A DNA stretch of 10,594 bases, from NCBI GenBank assembly GCA_043760535.1, contig JAYUOV010000226.1, positions 1-10,594 on the forward strand. Reading direction: 5' to 3'. Made by a program: the position numbers and the translations under genes. Shown here piece after piece: positions 1 through 7,341 of the stretch. The stretch's first letter is position 1; every line of letters starts with the position of its first letter. This DNA comes from JAZKFT01 sp043760535. GTDB lineage: Bacteria; Bacteroidota; Bacteroidia; Chitinophagales; Chitinophagaceae. The notes beneath the pieces were generated by a model, which made no database searches, was not told the origin of the DNA, and saw nothing but the letters and a program-made list of their open reading frames with translations.

Positions 1-84
1 GGAGCGTCGCCAATGTCGCTCCATCAGGGCACGGCTTTCGCTGGGTTCAAAAAAAGAAAAACTACGCAATCAAAACTGCGAAGA

Positions 85-99
85 GTAAGGAGTTCTGAA
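85..99 (+). repeat. 15-base repeat, left copy (inverted match at 10526-10540)
   Basis: The sequence gtaaggagttctgaa occurs here and as an exact reverse complement at 10526-10540. A uniform-base estimate gives about a one-in-twenty chance of some inverted 15-mer match in a window this size, so the match alone is weak. It is more suggestive because similarity of the TMEM175-like remnant to its family stops at this point. Outward from the two copies the flanks do not align, so any shared unit is short. It may be one end of a dispersed or mobile repeat; this is inference. Confidence 0.4.
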
Positions 100-455
100 G
101 CTACAGCACACATTAGCAGCAAAAAACCGTAAACAACTACCGGCCATTTAGTAAATTGATTTTCGCCCATGCAGCCGCTGGCAAATGGAATGAGAGACAA
201 CCAGAAAAGCAGGTGGGTATTGGCCAATAATGTTTTGCCATTTACCTGAGTTGCCGCATGTAACATGTGAAGGTGGTTATGCCAATATATACCCACATAA
301 ATAAAACTGAGTATGTAACTAACAAAAACCGATAACAGAGGTTTTAAAGAAGCCAATGTTTCATTACCATGTAGCACTTTAATATCCATAACCATAATAG
401 GTATGATAATAGCAAGAACACCATCGCTGAATGCTTACAATCTGCCATTTCCCAT
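99..455 (-). pseudogene. TMEM175/DUF1211-family membrane channel, nonsense-broken and 3'-truncated
   Basis: Bacterial TMEM175-family proteins are six-helix membrane proteins related to potassium channels, usually about 200 residues, starting with a helix that carries an AFSDGV-type motif. Here the minus-strand frame from the ATG at 453-455 reads MGNGRL, then a TAA stop at 435-437, then AFSDGVLAIIIPIMVMDIKV. Family members normally have RLEAFSDG, so a GAA glutamate codon has become TAA. The frame then stays open through helices with conserved features (YVGIYWHNH, NTHLLFWLSLIPF, MGENQFTKWP). After LLLMCAVA at about position 100 the similarity ends, and about 20 non-homologous codons lead to a stop near 24. 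The last two helices are missing. An internal ATG at 393-395 could start a shorter peptide, but it would lack most of the first helix and its filter motif. I consider the gene dead. Family assignment is secure; cause of the 3' truncation is inferred. Confidence 0.85.
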
Positions 456-541
456 AAGTTTTAATGATTTGGGGTGTAATGTAATTGAAAATTCTTTCAG
501 CGTATTTAGCCTATCAAGTTCTAAGTTTGATACAACTGATA

Positions 542-573
542 TTTTCCTCCGGTCAATCATTCAACTATTTTTA
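542..573 (+). promoter_or_regulatory. weak candidate promoter for the M14 peptidase gene
   Basis: TATTTTTA at 566-573 matches the Bacteroidota -7 box TAnnTTTG in all but the last base. A TTTT lies at 542-545, 20 bases upstream, where TTTG is expected. Transcription would begin about 35 bases before the ATG at 615. The rest of 456-614 shows no other gene or clear structure. An open frame in 403-588 has no recognisable protein and lies partly antisense to the channel remnant. Confidence 0.22.
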
Positions 574-614
574 CATTCCGTTTCTTAACTTCCCCAAATA
601 TTTAAACCCAAACA

Positions 615-3164
615 ATGAGAAAAATTGCTTTCGCTAGCTGCCTATTGCTTATAAACCTTTGCAGTGTGGCACAGGATCTTAGTTATTATCTGCCACAAAA
701 CATAAGCTATAACGCTGCCATACCTAAGCCCAAAGATATTATTTACCACGAACCTGGCGAATGGCATATAACCCACGACCGGCTTGTAAACTATATGAAA
801 ACCATAGCCACTGCCGCACCCGACCGTGTAAAGCTAGAAACCATGGGACTTACCTACGAAAGCCGTCCACAGGTTTTACTAATTATTACGAGCAAAAAAA
901 ATCATGCAAACCTGGAGCAAATTCGGCTGCAGCACCTGCAATTAACAGAGGCTTCAAAATCGGCATCGCTCAATATATCCAACATGCCAATTGTGGTTTA
1001 TATCGGCCACAGTATTCATGGCAACGAATCGAGCGGAAGCAATGCGTCATTATTATCCGCATACTATTTAGCAGCAGCACAAGGCAAAGAAATAGATGAT
1101 TTACTGGAGCATGTGGTTATTCTTTTCGACCCCTCATTTAACCCCGATGGCTTACAGCGATTTAGCACCTGGGCCAATCAGCATAAAAGTAAAACACTGG
1201 TTACCGACCCCAACAGCCGTGAGTTTAACGAAGCATGGCCCGGCGGTCGCTTTAACCATTACTGGTTCGATCTAAACCGGGATTGGCTACCGGCAGTACA
1301 TGTAGAAAGCCAAAACAGACTCAAATGGTTTCACCTTTGGAAGCCCAATATTTTAACCGATCACCACGAACAAGGCAGCAATGCAACATTCTTTTTTCAG
1401 CCCGGCGTACCATCGAGGGTAAACCCGTTAACACCTGCAAAAAACCAGGAACTCACAGCTAAGCTTGGAAAATTTCATGCCGCATTTTTAGATAGTATCG
1501 GTTCACTGTATTTTACCAAAGAGAACTACGACGATTTTTACTATGGCAAAGGCTCCACCTTTCCCGATATTAATGGCGGCATTGGGGTGCTATTTGAGCA
1601 GGCCAGCAGCCGTGGTCATGCCCAGCAAACTGCCAATGGTATTTTGCGTTTTCCGTTTACCATCCGCAACCAGTTTGTAACCGCCATGAGTACCTTACAA
1701 GGAGCTAAAGAACTGCGTAAAGAATTTCTAGATTACCAACGGGATTTTTTTAAAAAAATAGCTGCTGAAACGGAAACAAAAAGCTATGTATTTGGTGATA
1801 AAAACGACCGTGCCAAAACCTTTCATTTTATAGAAATGCTGCAACGGCAGCAAATAGTAGTGAACGAATTAAAAGACGGTTATAAAGATTCTGCTTTTGA
1901 AAAAGGTACAGCTTTTGCTGTATCGCTTAACCAGCCAATGAAGCTTCTTATAAAAACAATTTTTGATAAACAACTGGTATATAAAGACAGCCTTTTTTAC
2001 GACATTACAAGCTGGACAATGCCACTTGCTTTTGGCCTGCCGCATAAAGAAACTGATGGTAGCATTATGGGCACTACAATGCAACCTGTAAGCTTTCCCA
2101 AAGGCGAAGTGAGTGGAGGGAAAACTGAATACACATACTTGTTTGATTGGGACGAACTGTACGCCCCAAAAGCATTGTACGCTTTACAAGTTGCCGGGCT
2201 TATTACCAAAGTTGCAACCAATACTTTCAATATGCCCATTGGTAATTTGGCCAAAGAGTTTGATTACGGTTCCATTATTATACCTGTAAAAATGCAAAGT
2301 ATCAATAGCAATGAGCTTTATACTTTGGTAAAAAATATTGCAGAAAAAAATGGCATTAAAATGTATGCCGTACAAAGCGGCAATGTGCAGAGTGGCAGCG
2401 ACCTTGGCAGTAGTAAATTTATAGCACTTACCCAACCCAAAATAGCCATGCTTGTGGGCCCTGGTGTTAACGCTACCGATGCCGGCGAAGTATGGCATTT
2501 GTTAGATCAGCGCATGGATATACCTGCTACACATTTAGAAATTACCGTGTTTAACAGAGCCGATATTTCGGCCTACAATACCATTATTATGGTAGGTGGT
2601 AATTATGCAGAAATAAATAAGGAAAAACTAAAAAGCTGGATACAGGCAGGAGGTAATTTAATACTAACCGAAGAAGCTGTTAGCTGGGCTTCGCAAAATG
2701 CTATAAGTACCGTAACACTTAAAAAAGTAAAATCGCCAACAGACAGTACCCAACGCCTGCCCTACACCGACCGTGAACAAATAGAAGGTGCACAGCAAAT
2801 GAATGGTGCCATATTTGGTGCTACTGCAGATTTAACGCATCCGCTGGCTTACGGCTACAATCAAAAAATCATCAGCATGTTTAAGGCAAACCGGGTGTAT
2901 ATGGAAAAAAGTAAAAGCCCGTATGCCACACCATTTTATTACACAGAGAAGCCCTTACAAAGCGGCTGGATTAGTAAAGAGAATGCAGATGCTATTAAAA
3001 ATTCGGCAGCCGTAGTAGTAAATGGTTTGGGCAGCGGCCGCATTATTAACATTGCAGACAATCCCAATTTCAGGGCATTTTGGCTAGGCGGCAGTAAGCT
3101 GATGATGAATGCCATTTTCTTTGGAAAAATAATAGATGCGGGTGGTGGAAGAGGTGGTGATTAA
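615..3164 (+). CDS. Secreted M14-family zinc carboxypeptidase with C-terminal GATase1-like domain
   Basis: Predicted 849-residue exported metallopeptidase. Residues 1-20 form a signal peptide (charged MRK, hydrophobic core, cleavage likely near SVAQ/D). The M14 catalytic domain covers roughly 45-370. HGNE gives zinc ligands His135 and Glu138, NRDW at 221-224 gives the substrate-carboxylate arginine, DHHEQG gives the third zinc ligand (probably His251), and GVLFEQASSRG gives the catalytic Glu328. All key residues are present, so activity is likely. From about residue 609 a Rossmann-like domain begins (KIAMLVGPG, then IIMVGGNYAEINKEKLKSWI and AGGNLILTEEA), as in class I glutamine amidotransferase-like domains. 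The nucleophile-elbow cysteine appears to be absent, so this part is probably structural or binding. This domain pairing is common in Bacteroidota M14 proteins. Likely role is peptide or cell-wall peptide trimming in the periplasm or outside the cell; the substrate is unknown. The next gene starts 25 bases downstream and may be cotranscribed. Confidence 0.93.
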   Translation: MRKIAFASCLLLINLCSVAQDLSYYLPQNISYNAAIPKPKDIIYHEPGEWHITHDRLVNYMKTIATAAPDRVKLETMGLTYESRPQVLLIITSKKNHANLEQIRLQHLQLTEASKSASLNISNMPIVVYIGHSIHGNESSGSNASLLSAYYLAAAQGKEIDDLLEHVVILFDPSFNPDGLQRFSTWANQHKSKTLVTDPNSREFNEAWPGGRFNHYWFDLNRDWLPAVHVESQNRLKWFHLWKPNILTDHHEQGSNATFFFQPGVPSRVNPLTPAKNQELTAKLGKFHAAFLDSIGSLYFTKENYDDFYYGKGSTFPDINGGIGVLFEQASSRGHAQQTANGILRFPFTIRNQFVTAMSTLQGAKELRKEFLDYQRDFFKKIAAETETKSYVFGDKNDRAKTFHFIEMLQRQQIVVNELKDGYKDSAFEKGTAFAVSLNQPMKLLIKTIFDKQLVYKDSLFYDITSWTMPLAFGLPHKETDGSIMGTTMQPVSFPKGEVSGGKTEYTYLFDWDELYAPKALYALQVAGLITKVATNTFNMPIGNLAKEFDYGSIIIPVKMQSINSNELYTLVKNIAEKNGIKMYAVQSGNVQSGSDLGSSKFIALTQPKIAMLVGPGVNATDAGEVWHLLDQRMDIPATHLEITVFNRADISAYNTIIMVGGNYAEINKEKLKSWIQAGGNLILTEEAVSWASQNAISTVTLKKVKSPTDSTQRLPYTDREQIEGAQQMNGAIFGATADLTHPLAYGYNQKIISMFKANRVYMEKSKSPYATPFYYTEKPLQSGWISKENADAIKNSAAVVVNGLGSGRIINIADNPNFRAFWLGGSKLMMNAIFFGKIIDAGGGRGGD

Positions 3165-3189
3165 TTACAATTTCAACAATAAACAAAAA

Positions 3190-3783
3190 ATGGGTTTAAC
3201 CATACACTATAGCGGAAGGTTTAACGAAACTGCATCGCTACCGAAACTCATTGAGGAGGTAAAAGACATTGCTGAGATATACAAATGGAAATACAGTATT
3301 CTTGAAGAACGTTTTTTGGAAGATGCACTTGGAAAAGAGGATTTTAACCCGGAAAAACTTTATGGCATTATTGTTTCGCCACCAAATTGCGAACCTGTTT
3401 GTATCAGTTTCCTTTCCAATGGGCGGATGAGTGCCCCATTTTTATTGCGTTTTTGGGGCAAGCCCAAAAATGGAATAGAGGCTGCATACCTGTATATGCT
3501 TTTTACCAAAACCCAATTTGCCGGGGCCGTAATACACAAATTGATTATTCACATACTCCAACACATTAGCAAGAAATATCTACTGGATTTTAAGCTTATG
3601 GATGAAGGCAGTTATTGGGAAACCGGCGATGAGCAGTTACTTGAAAATACATTTAAACGTTACACCAGTTTAATAGAAGGTTTTGCCACATCACTAGAAA
3701 CATTTCCTTTAAACGAAGGCGAAAGTTTTATAGAATACTTTGAAAGAATGATGGAGGTTGTGGATGGGAAATATGGTAAATAA
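3190..3783 (+). CDS. Uncharacterised conserved protein, 197 residues
   Basis: I do not recognise a function. The chosen start is the ATG at 3190, giving MGLTIHYSGRFNETASLPKL; it follows an A-rich stretch (aataaacaaaaa) typical of Bacteroidota starts. The frame is open back to an ATG at 3136, but that start would overlap the end of the M14 gene and add 18 low-complexity residues. The MGLTIHYSG opening resembles N-termini I recall from unannotated Bacteroidota proteins, which supports a real family, but this is memory and not a search. The protein has no signal peptide or membrane helix, so it is probably cytoplasmic. It is mixed alpha/beta with a conserved-looking aromatic/acidic C-terminal half (MDEGSYWETGDEQLLENTFK, then ESFIEYFERMMEV). 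It lies 25 bases after the M14 gene and 48 bases before the antitoxin remnant. An immunity or stress role is possible, but nothing in the sequence shows it. Confidence 0.8.
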   Translation: MGLTIHYSGRFNETASLPKLIEEVKDIAEIYKWKYSILEERFLEDALGKEDFNPEKLYGIIVSPPNCEPVCISFLSNGRMSAPFLLRFWGKPKNGIEAAYLYMLFTKTQFAGAVIHKLIIHILQHISKKYLLDFKLMDEGSYWETGDEQLLENTFKRYTSLIEGFATSLETFPLNEGESFIEYFERMMEVVDGKYGK

Positions 3784-3810
3784 GTTACACATTCCTTTAA
3801 ACTAATTTCT

Positions 3811-3818
3811 TATTTTTG
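3811..3818 (+). promoter_or_regulatory. Bacteroidota -7 box before the antitoxin-like gene
   Basis: TATTTTTG matches TAnnTTTG exactly and lies 13 bases before the ATG at 3832, predicting a leader of about 8 bases or less. No clear TTTG is seen at the -33 position, so the promoter would be partial. Its presence suggests that the toxin-antitoxin remnant had its own transcript. Confidence 0.4.
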
Positions 3819-3831
3819 AACAAAACAAAAA

Positions 3832-4077
3832 ATGACTTTATTATACAACGAAACAAACCTTGCAGATTATTATTTCGGCTTTTTAAAAACCCTGAATCAG
3901 GATAGTAAACTTGATCTTATTTCTAAGCTATCACTGTTATTAAAAAATTGTGAAAACGTTGCGGAGCCTACTTCGCAATCCCTTTTTGTAGCCTATAAAT
4001 CGGATGAAACCGCTGAAGAAATTATTGATGGTATTAGGGCATCAAAAGTTTTTTATAGAAATATAGAACTGCTTTGA
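3832..4077 (+). CDS. Antitoxin-like protein of a VapBC-type module (toxin partner is broken)
   Basis: This is an intact 81-residue frame. The N-terminal part is predicted helical (LADYYFGFLKTLNQDSKLDL, followed by ISKLSLLLKN). The C-terminal part (FVAYKSDETAEEIIDGIRAS, then KVFYRNIELL) resembles the toxin-binding tail of small proteins encoded before PIN-domain toxins in Bacteroidota, where a Trp/Tyr-K-D/SD segment is followed by an acidic helix and an RxSRxFxR-like end. The assignment rests on this resemblance and on position: its TGA stop at 4075-4077 overlaps the start of the vapC remnant by four bases (TTGA), the classic coupled arrangement. No obvious DNA-binding fold can be read from the sequence, so self-repression is unproven. 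With the toxin dead, the gene has no local partner. It could still neutralise a related toxin elsewhere, or be a relic. Confidence 0.7.
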   Translation: MTLLYNETNLADYYFGFLKTLNQDSKLDLISKLSLLLKNCENVAEPTSQSLFVAYKSDETAEEIIDGIRASKVFYRNIELL

Positions 4078-4481
4078 AAAAATACCTGCTTGACACAAAC
4101 ATTTGCATTTTTTTTAGAAGGTCAATATAGCCTTTACAACAAAATAGTAGCCGTAGGTTCTTAAATTTGCTTTATATCAGAAATAATATAGCCGAGTAAA
4201 AATACGGCGTTGAGAATAGCAAAACCCCAGAAGTATTAAGAAATATTGTAGAAGCATTCATTCCAAAATTTTCAATTCTGCCTATTTTCAATTCATTAGA
4301 TATCTATGCAAAAGAGAAATCCAAATTAAGAAAACAGGGTTTGATGATTGACGATTTTGATATCCTTATTGGTGCAACAGCAATAGTGAATGACATGGTT
4401 ATGGTGATCAATAACGTAGAATACCTCAACAGGCTTACCAACATTAATATTGAGGATTGGACGAGTGTAGTATTTCAGTAG
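4074..4481 (+). pseudogene. vapC: vapC, PIN-domain ribonuclease toxin, multiply frameshifted
   Basis: VapC toxins are PIN-fold RNases of about 130-140 residues using three or four acidic residues. The remnant reads LKKYLLDTNICIFF from a TTG at 4074 with the first catalytic Asp in LLDTN. An eight-T run at 4108-4115 then breaks the frame; the next frame gives LEGQYSLYNKIVAVGS. TAA at 4162-4164 replaces the expected Lys codon in the usual VGLKNCFIS-like stretch, after which ICFISEI continues. One base is missing around 4186-4187, shifting into IAE, followed by TAA at 4197-4199 in the IAEL/AEF position. From 4200 the frame is open to TAG at 4479-4481, with KYGVENSKTPEVLRNIVEAF and the second acidic cluster in GLMIDDFDILIGATA, ending NIEDWTSVVFQ. 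Two frameshifts and two stops mean no functional toxin is made. The family call is strong because all conserved blocks appear in order with normal spacing. Confidence 0.92.
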
Positions 4482-4485
4482 TTTC

Positions 4486-4516
4486 TTTATGCAAACCATT
4501 TCAAATTATAGTTTTA
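4486..4516 (+). promoter_or_regulatory. candidate promoter for the outer-membrane peptidase gene
   Basis: TTTA at 4486-4489 and TAGTTTTA at 4509-4516 are separated by 19 bases. They match the Bacteroidota pattern TTTG-N19-TAnnTTTG except for the last base of each box. The predicted transcription start near 4523 lies between the two possible start codons (4489 and 4534), which favours 4534. Confidence 0.35.
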
Positions 4517-4533
4517 CGATTAGCCTTTACACT

Positions 4534-7329
4534 ATGAAAAGAAACATTGCACTCATTGCTTTTGTTATTACTTCTGTTCAACTGAATGCTCAAACATTTG
4601 GTGGCAATCCATCAAATACCAAATGGCAGCAAATAAATACAGCTTCTGCCCGTGTTATTTTTCCGAAAGGAATGGACAGCGCTGCCAACCGGGTGGCTAC
4701 TGTAACGAATGTTATCAGTAATTATTACCGTGGCACGGTTGGTGAAAATCTTAGAAAAGTAAGCATGGTTTTGCAAAGCCAAAATACACTCAGCAATGCC
4801 TATGTACAGCTTGGCCCTTACCGCAGCGAATTGTACCTTACGCCGCCACAAAACCCTTTCCAGTTGGGCAGTTTGGGCTGGGTGGATAATCTGGCCATCC
4901 ACGAATTTAGACATGTGCAGCAGTATAGTAATTACAAGGTTGGCTTCTCCAAATTTGCCTCTGTTTTGTTGGGAGAAAATGGTCAGGCATTGGCCAATGC
5001 CATCACCATACCCGACTGGTTTTTTGAAGGCGATGCTGTATGGACGGAAACCGAACTGAGCCAACAAGGCCGTGGGAGATTACCCCAATTTTTTAATGCT
5101 TACAAAAGCCTATACAAAGAAGAAAAACAATACAACTGGATGAAACTCCGCAACGGCAGCCTCAAAAATTTTGTACCCAATCATTACGACCTCGGCTACC
5201 TGCTGGTAGCTTATGGGCGTGAAAAATATGGCGATTCGGTTTGGGTAAATATTACGCAGGACGCAGCCAGGTTTAAAGGCATTTTTTACCCTTTGCAAAA
5301 AGCCATCAAAACGCATACAGGTGTAGATTATAAAACCTTTCGAAACGATGCCTTTACTTACTTCCAAAACCAATGGCAGCAGGAAGCAAGTACTGCTCCG
5401 CAATGGCTTACGAAAACAGTAAAGAATACGGTAACAGATTATCAATCGCCTTATCCTGAAAAAGATGGAAACATCATTGTGTTGAAATCGGGCTATCGCC
5501 AAATACCTGTTTTTATTAAGCTGCATAAAAATGGAACAGAAGAAAAAATTTCGGTAAAAAACATTGGCTACGATGAATACTTCAGCTACAACAATGGCCT
5601 GATTGTTTATAGTGCTTACAAAGCTGATAGCCGCTGGGGCAATAGGGATTACAGCACCATTACCATACTTAATGTTGATACAAAAATTGAGCAAAATATT
5701 GGCGGCAATACTAAATATTTTTCACCCGACATTTTTGCCGAAGGCAAAAAAATAATAGCTGTAGAAGCCAACCCGGCCAGCACTTGTATGCTGCATTTGC
5801 TGGATATGAAAGGAACTGTTTTGCAAAAATTTACTGCAGATTCATCGCTGTTTTATTCTCACCCAAAATTTTCTAAAAATGGCAATTCTGTATTTGTAGC
5901 CACTCGTAACCCCAATGGCGAAATGGGTTTGCTAGAATGGCGCATTAGCGATAATAAACACCGCTGGTTATTGGCGCCAGGCAACCGAATTATCGGCTTT
6001 CCGTTGGTGGTTAGCGATACTATTTATTTCTCTATGTCGGCAGGCGGAAGTGATGGATTATATAGTATGGTATTACCCAACGGCAGGCCCAAATTATTGG
6101 CCAATTCCCCTACTGGCATCTACCAGGGTTTTGAACAAAATGGCAAACTGATTGGCTCAACTTTTACAACAGATGGTTACAGACTGGCAGATTTTAACAG
6201 CCCAAATAATGGGCAGGTGAAAGCTTTTATTGGCACCGAAACATTAACGCCCATGTATGTAAAGCAAACCATTTCTGGTAAAGAAAACCTAAGTAATGTA
6301 GCTACCAATAATTTCCCGATTGCAAAATATAGTAAGGGTACGGGGCTGCTTAATTTTCATAGCTGGCAGCCAGAAATAGATGGCGTTAATAATACGCTTG
6401 CCATACTCGGAAACAATGTGCTTAACACTATGGAAAGCAGGCTTACCTATACTTACAATACCAATGAGCAAAGCCATAAAGCAGGATATCAGGCCACTTA
6501 TGGTGGCTGGTTTGTACAACCCTTTATTAACGCAAACCAAACATGGGGTAGAACTGCTGCATTAAACAGAGATACCAGCGTTTTTTACAACGAAACCGAA
6601 GCTGGGATTGGCTTACGCCTGCCGCTCAATTTTTCTCAAGGTAAACAATACCGCTTTCTAACCCTTTCTACTTCGCTCCATACACAACGGGTTAGGTGGA
6701 CCGGACTTGGCAAACAATTATTGAATGATGTGGATTTTAATTATGCCAATGCAAGGCTTAATTACAGTTCGCAAATACAAAAAGCAGTACAACAAATTCA
6801 TCCACGATTTGCCCAAACGCTACTAATAGATTACAAAGGCATCATAAATAAATACAACGCCAATCAGTTACTCATTAATGGCAGCCTATACCTGCCCGGT
6901 ATTGCAAATACACATAGCCTTGTGCTTACCGCCGCTTATCAAGGCCGGGATACGATGAACCAATATGTTTTCAGCAATTCATTTCCGTTTGCACGGGGCT
7001 ATAATGTGGTAAACTTTCCACGGCAGTGGAGACTTGGTGCTAACTATCATTTTCCATTGTGGCACCCCGATTGGGGGTTTGCTAATATTGCTTATTTGCA
7101 GCGGGTTAGGCTCAATCTATTTTACGATTATACCGTTGGTAAAAGTCTTCGCACCGGTATCACTTACCCATTTGCCACAGCCGGCACCGAAATGTATTTC
7201 GATGCCAAAGTATGGAATCAGTTGCCCATAACAATCGGCGTGCGGTATAGCCGGTTACTGAACAATGAATTCAGAGGAATTACGCAACCCAACCAATGGG
7301 AAATTGTGCTGCCGGTTAATTTGTATTAG
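4534..7329 (+). CDS. Outer-membrane protein: gluzincin metallopeptidase domain, beta-propeller, C-terminal beta-barrel
   Basis: This 931-residue protein starts at the ATG at 4534 because MKRNIALIAFVITSVQLNAQ is a clean signal peptide. The in-frame ATG at 4489 would put 15 polar residues before it. Residues about 25-290 form a metallopeptidase domain. AIHEFRHVQQ gives the HExxH zinc motif (His123, Glu124, His127), and WFFEGDAVWTETE supplies the third ligand Glu165, the arrangement of MA-clan gluzincins. GRGRLPQF follows. From about 293 to 600 repeated beta-strand segments (for example DNKHRWLLAPGNRIIGFPLV) suggest a TolB/WD40-like propeller. GTGLLNFHSWQPEIDG near 600-610 precedes a region to the C-terminus of alternating hydrophobic and polar strands rich in Tyr, Asn and Gln (QSHKAGYQATYGGWF; ending QWEIVLPVNLY), typical of a surface-antigen-like barrel. 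The likely place is the outer membrane with the peptidase domain periplasmic or exposed. The substrate is unknown. It ends 12 bases from the convergent phosphoesterase gene, with no obvious terminator hairpin between. Confidence 0.85.
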   Translation: MKRNIALIAFVITSVQLNAQTFGGNPSNTKWQQINTASARVIFPKGMDSAANRVATVTNVISNYYRGTVGENLRKVSMVLQSQNTLSNAYVQLGPYRSELYLTPPQNPFQLGSLGWVDNLAIHEFRHVQQYSNYKVGFSKFASVLLGENGQALANAITIPDWFFEGDAVWTETELSQQGRGRLPQFFNAYKSLYKEEKQYNWMKLRNGSLKNFVPNHYDLGYLLVAYGREKYGDSVWVNITQDAARFKGIFYPLQKAIKTHTGVDYKTFRNDAFTYFQNQWQQEASTAPQWLTKTVKNTVTDYQSPYPEKDGNIIVLKSGYRQIPVFIKLHKNGTEEKISVKNIGYDEYFSYNNGLIVYSAYKADSRWGNRDYSTITILNVDTKIEQNIGGNTKYFSPDIFAEGKKIIAVEANPASTCMLHLLDMKGTVLQKFTADSSLFYSHPKFSKNGNSVFVATRNPNGEMGLLEWRISDNKHRWLLAPGNRIIGFPLVVSDTIYFSMSAGGSDGLYSMVLPNGRPKLLANSPTGIYQGFEQNGKLIGSTFTTDGYRLADFNSPNNGQVKAFIGTETLTPMYVKQTISGKENLSNVATNNFPIAKYSKGTGLLNFHSWQPEIDGVNNTLAILGNNVLNTMESRLTYTYNTNEQSHKAGYQATYGGWFVQPFINANQTWGRTAALNRDTSVFYNETEAGIGLRLPLNFSQGKQYRFLTLSTSLHTQRVRWTGLGKQLLNDVDFNYANARLNYSSQIQKAVQQIHPRFAQTLLIDYKGIINKYNANQLLINGSLYLPGIANTHSLVLTAAYQGRDTMNQYVFSNSFPFARGYNVVNFPRQWRLGANYHFPLWHPDWGFANIAYLQRVRLNLFYDYTVGKSLRTGITYPFATAGTEMYFDAKVWNQLPITIGVRYSRLLNNEFRGITQPNQWEIVLPVNLY

Positions 7330-7341
7330 CCTAACATCTCT

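Noticed and set aside
1..22. Possible hairpin GGAGCG...CGCTCC at the left edge
   Set aside because: Six base pairs around a ten-base loop at a window edge, with no recognisable RNA context. It cannot be distinguished from chance.
403..588. 61-codon open frame on the plus strand upstream of the M14 gene
   Set aside because: It overlaps the start of the channel remnant on the other strand, has a composition unlike a real protein and no homologous motif. It is probably chance.
5110..5694. Long antisense open frame (about 194 codons) inside the outer-membrane peptidase gene, and another at 4612-5067
   Set aside because: Both are fully covered by a strongly supported gene on the plus strand, and their translations show no recognisable motif or family feature.
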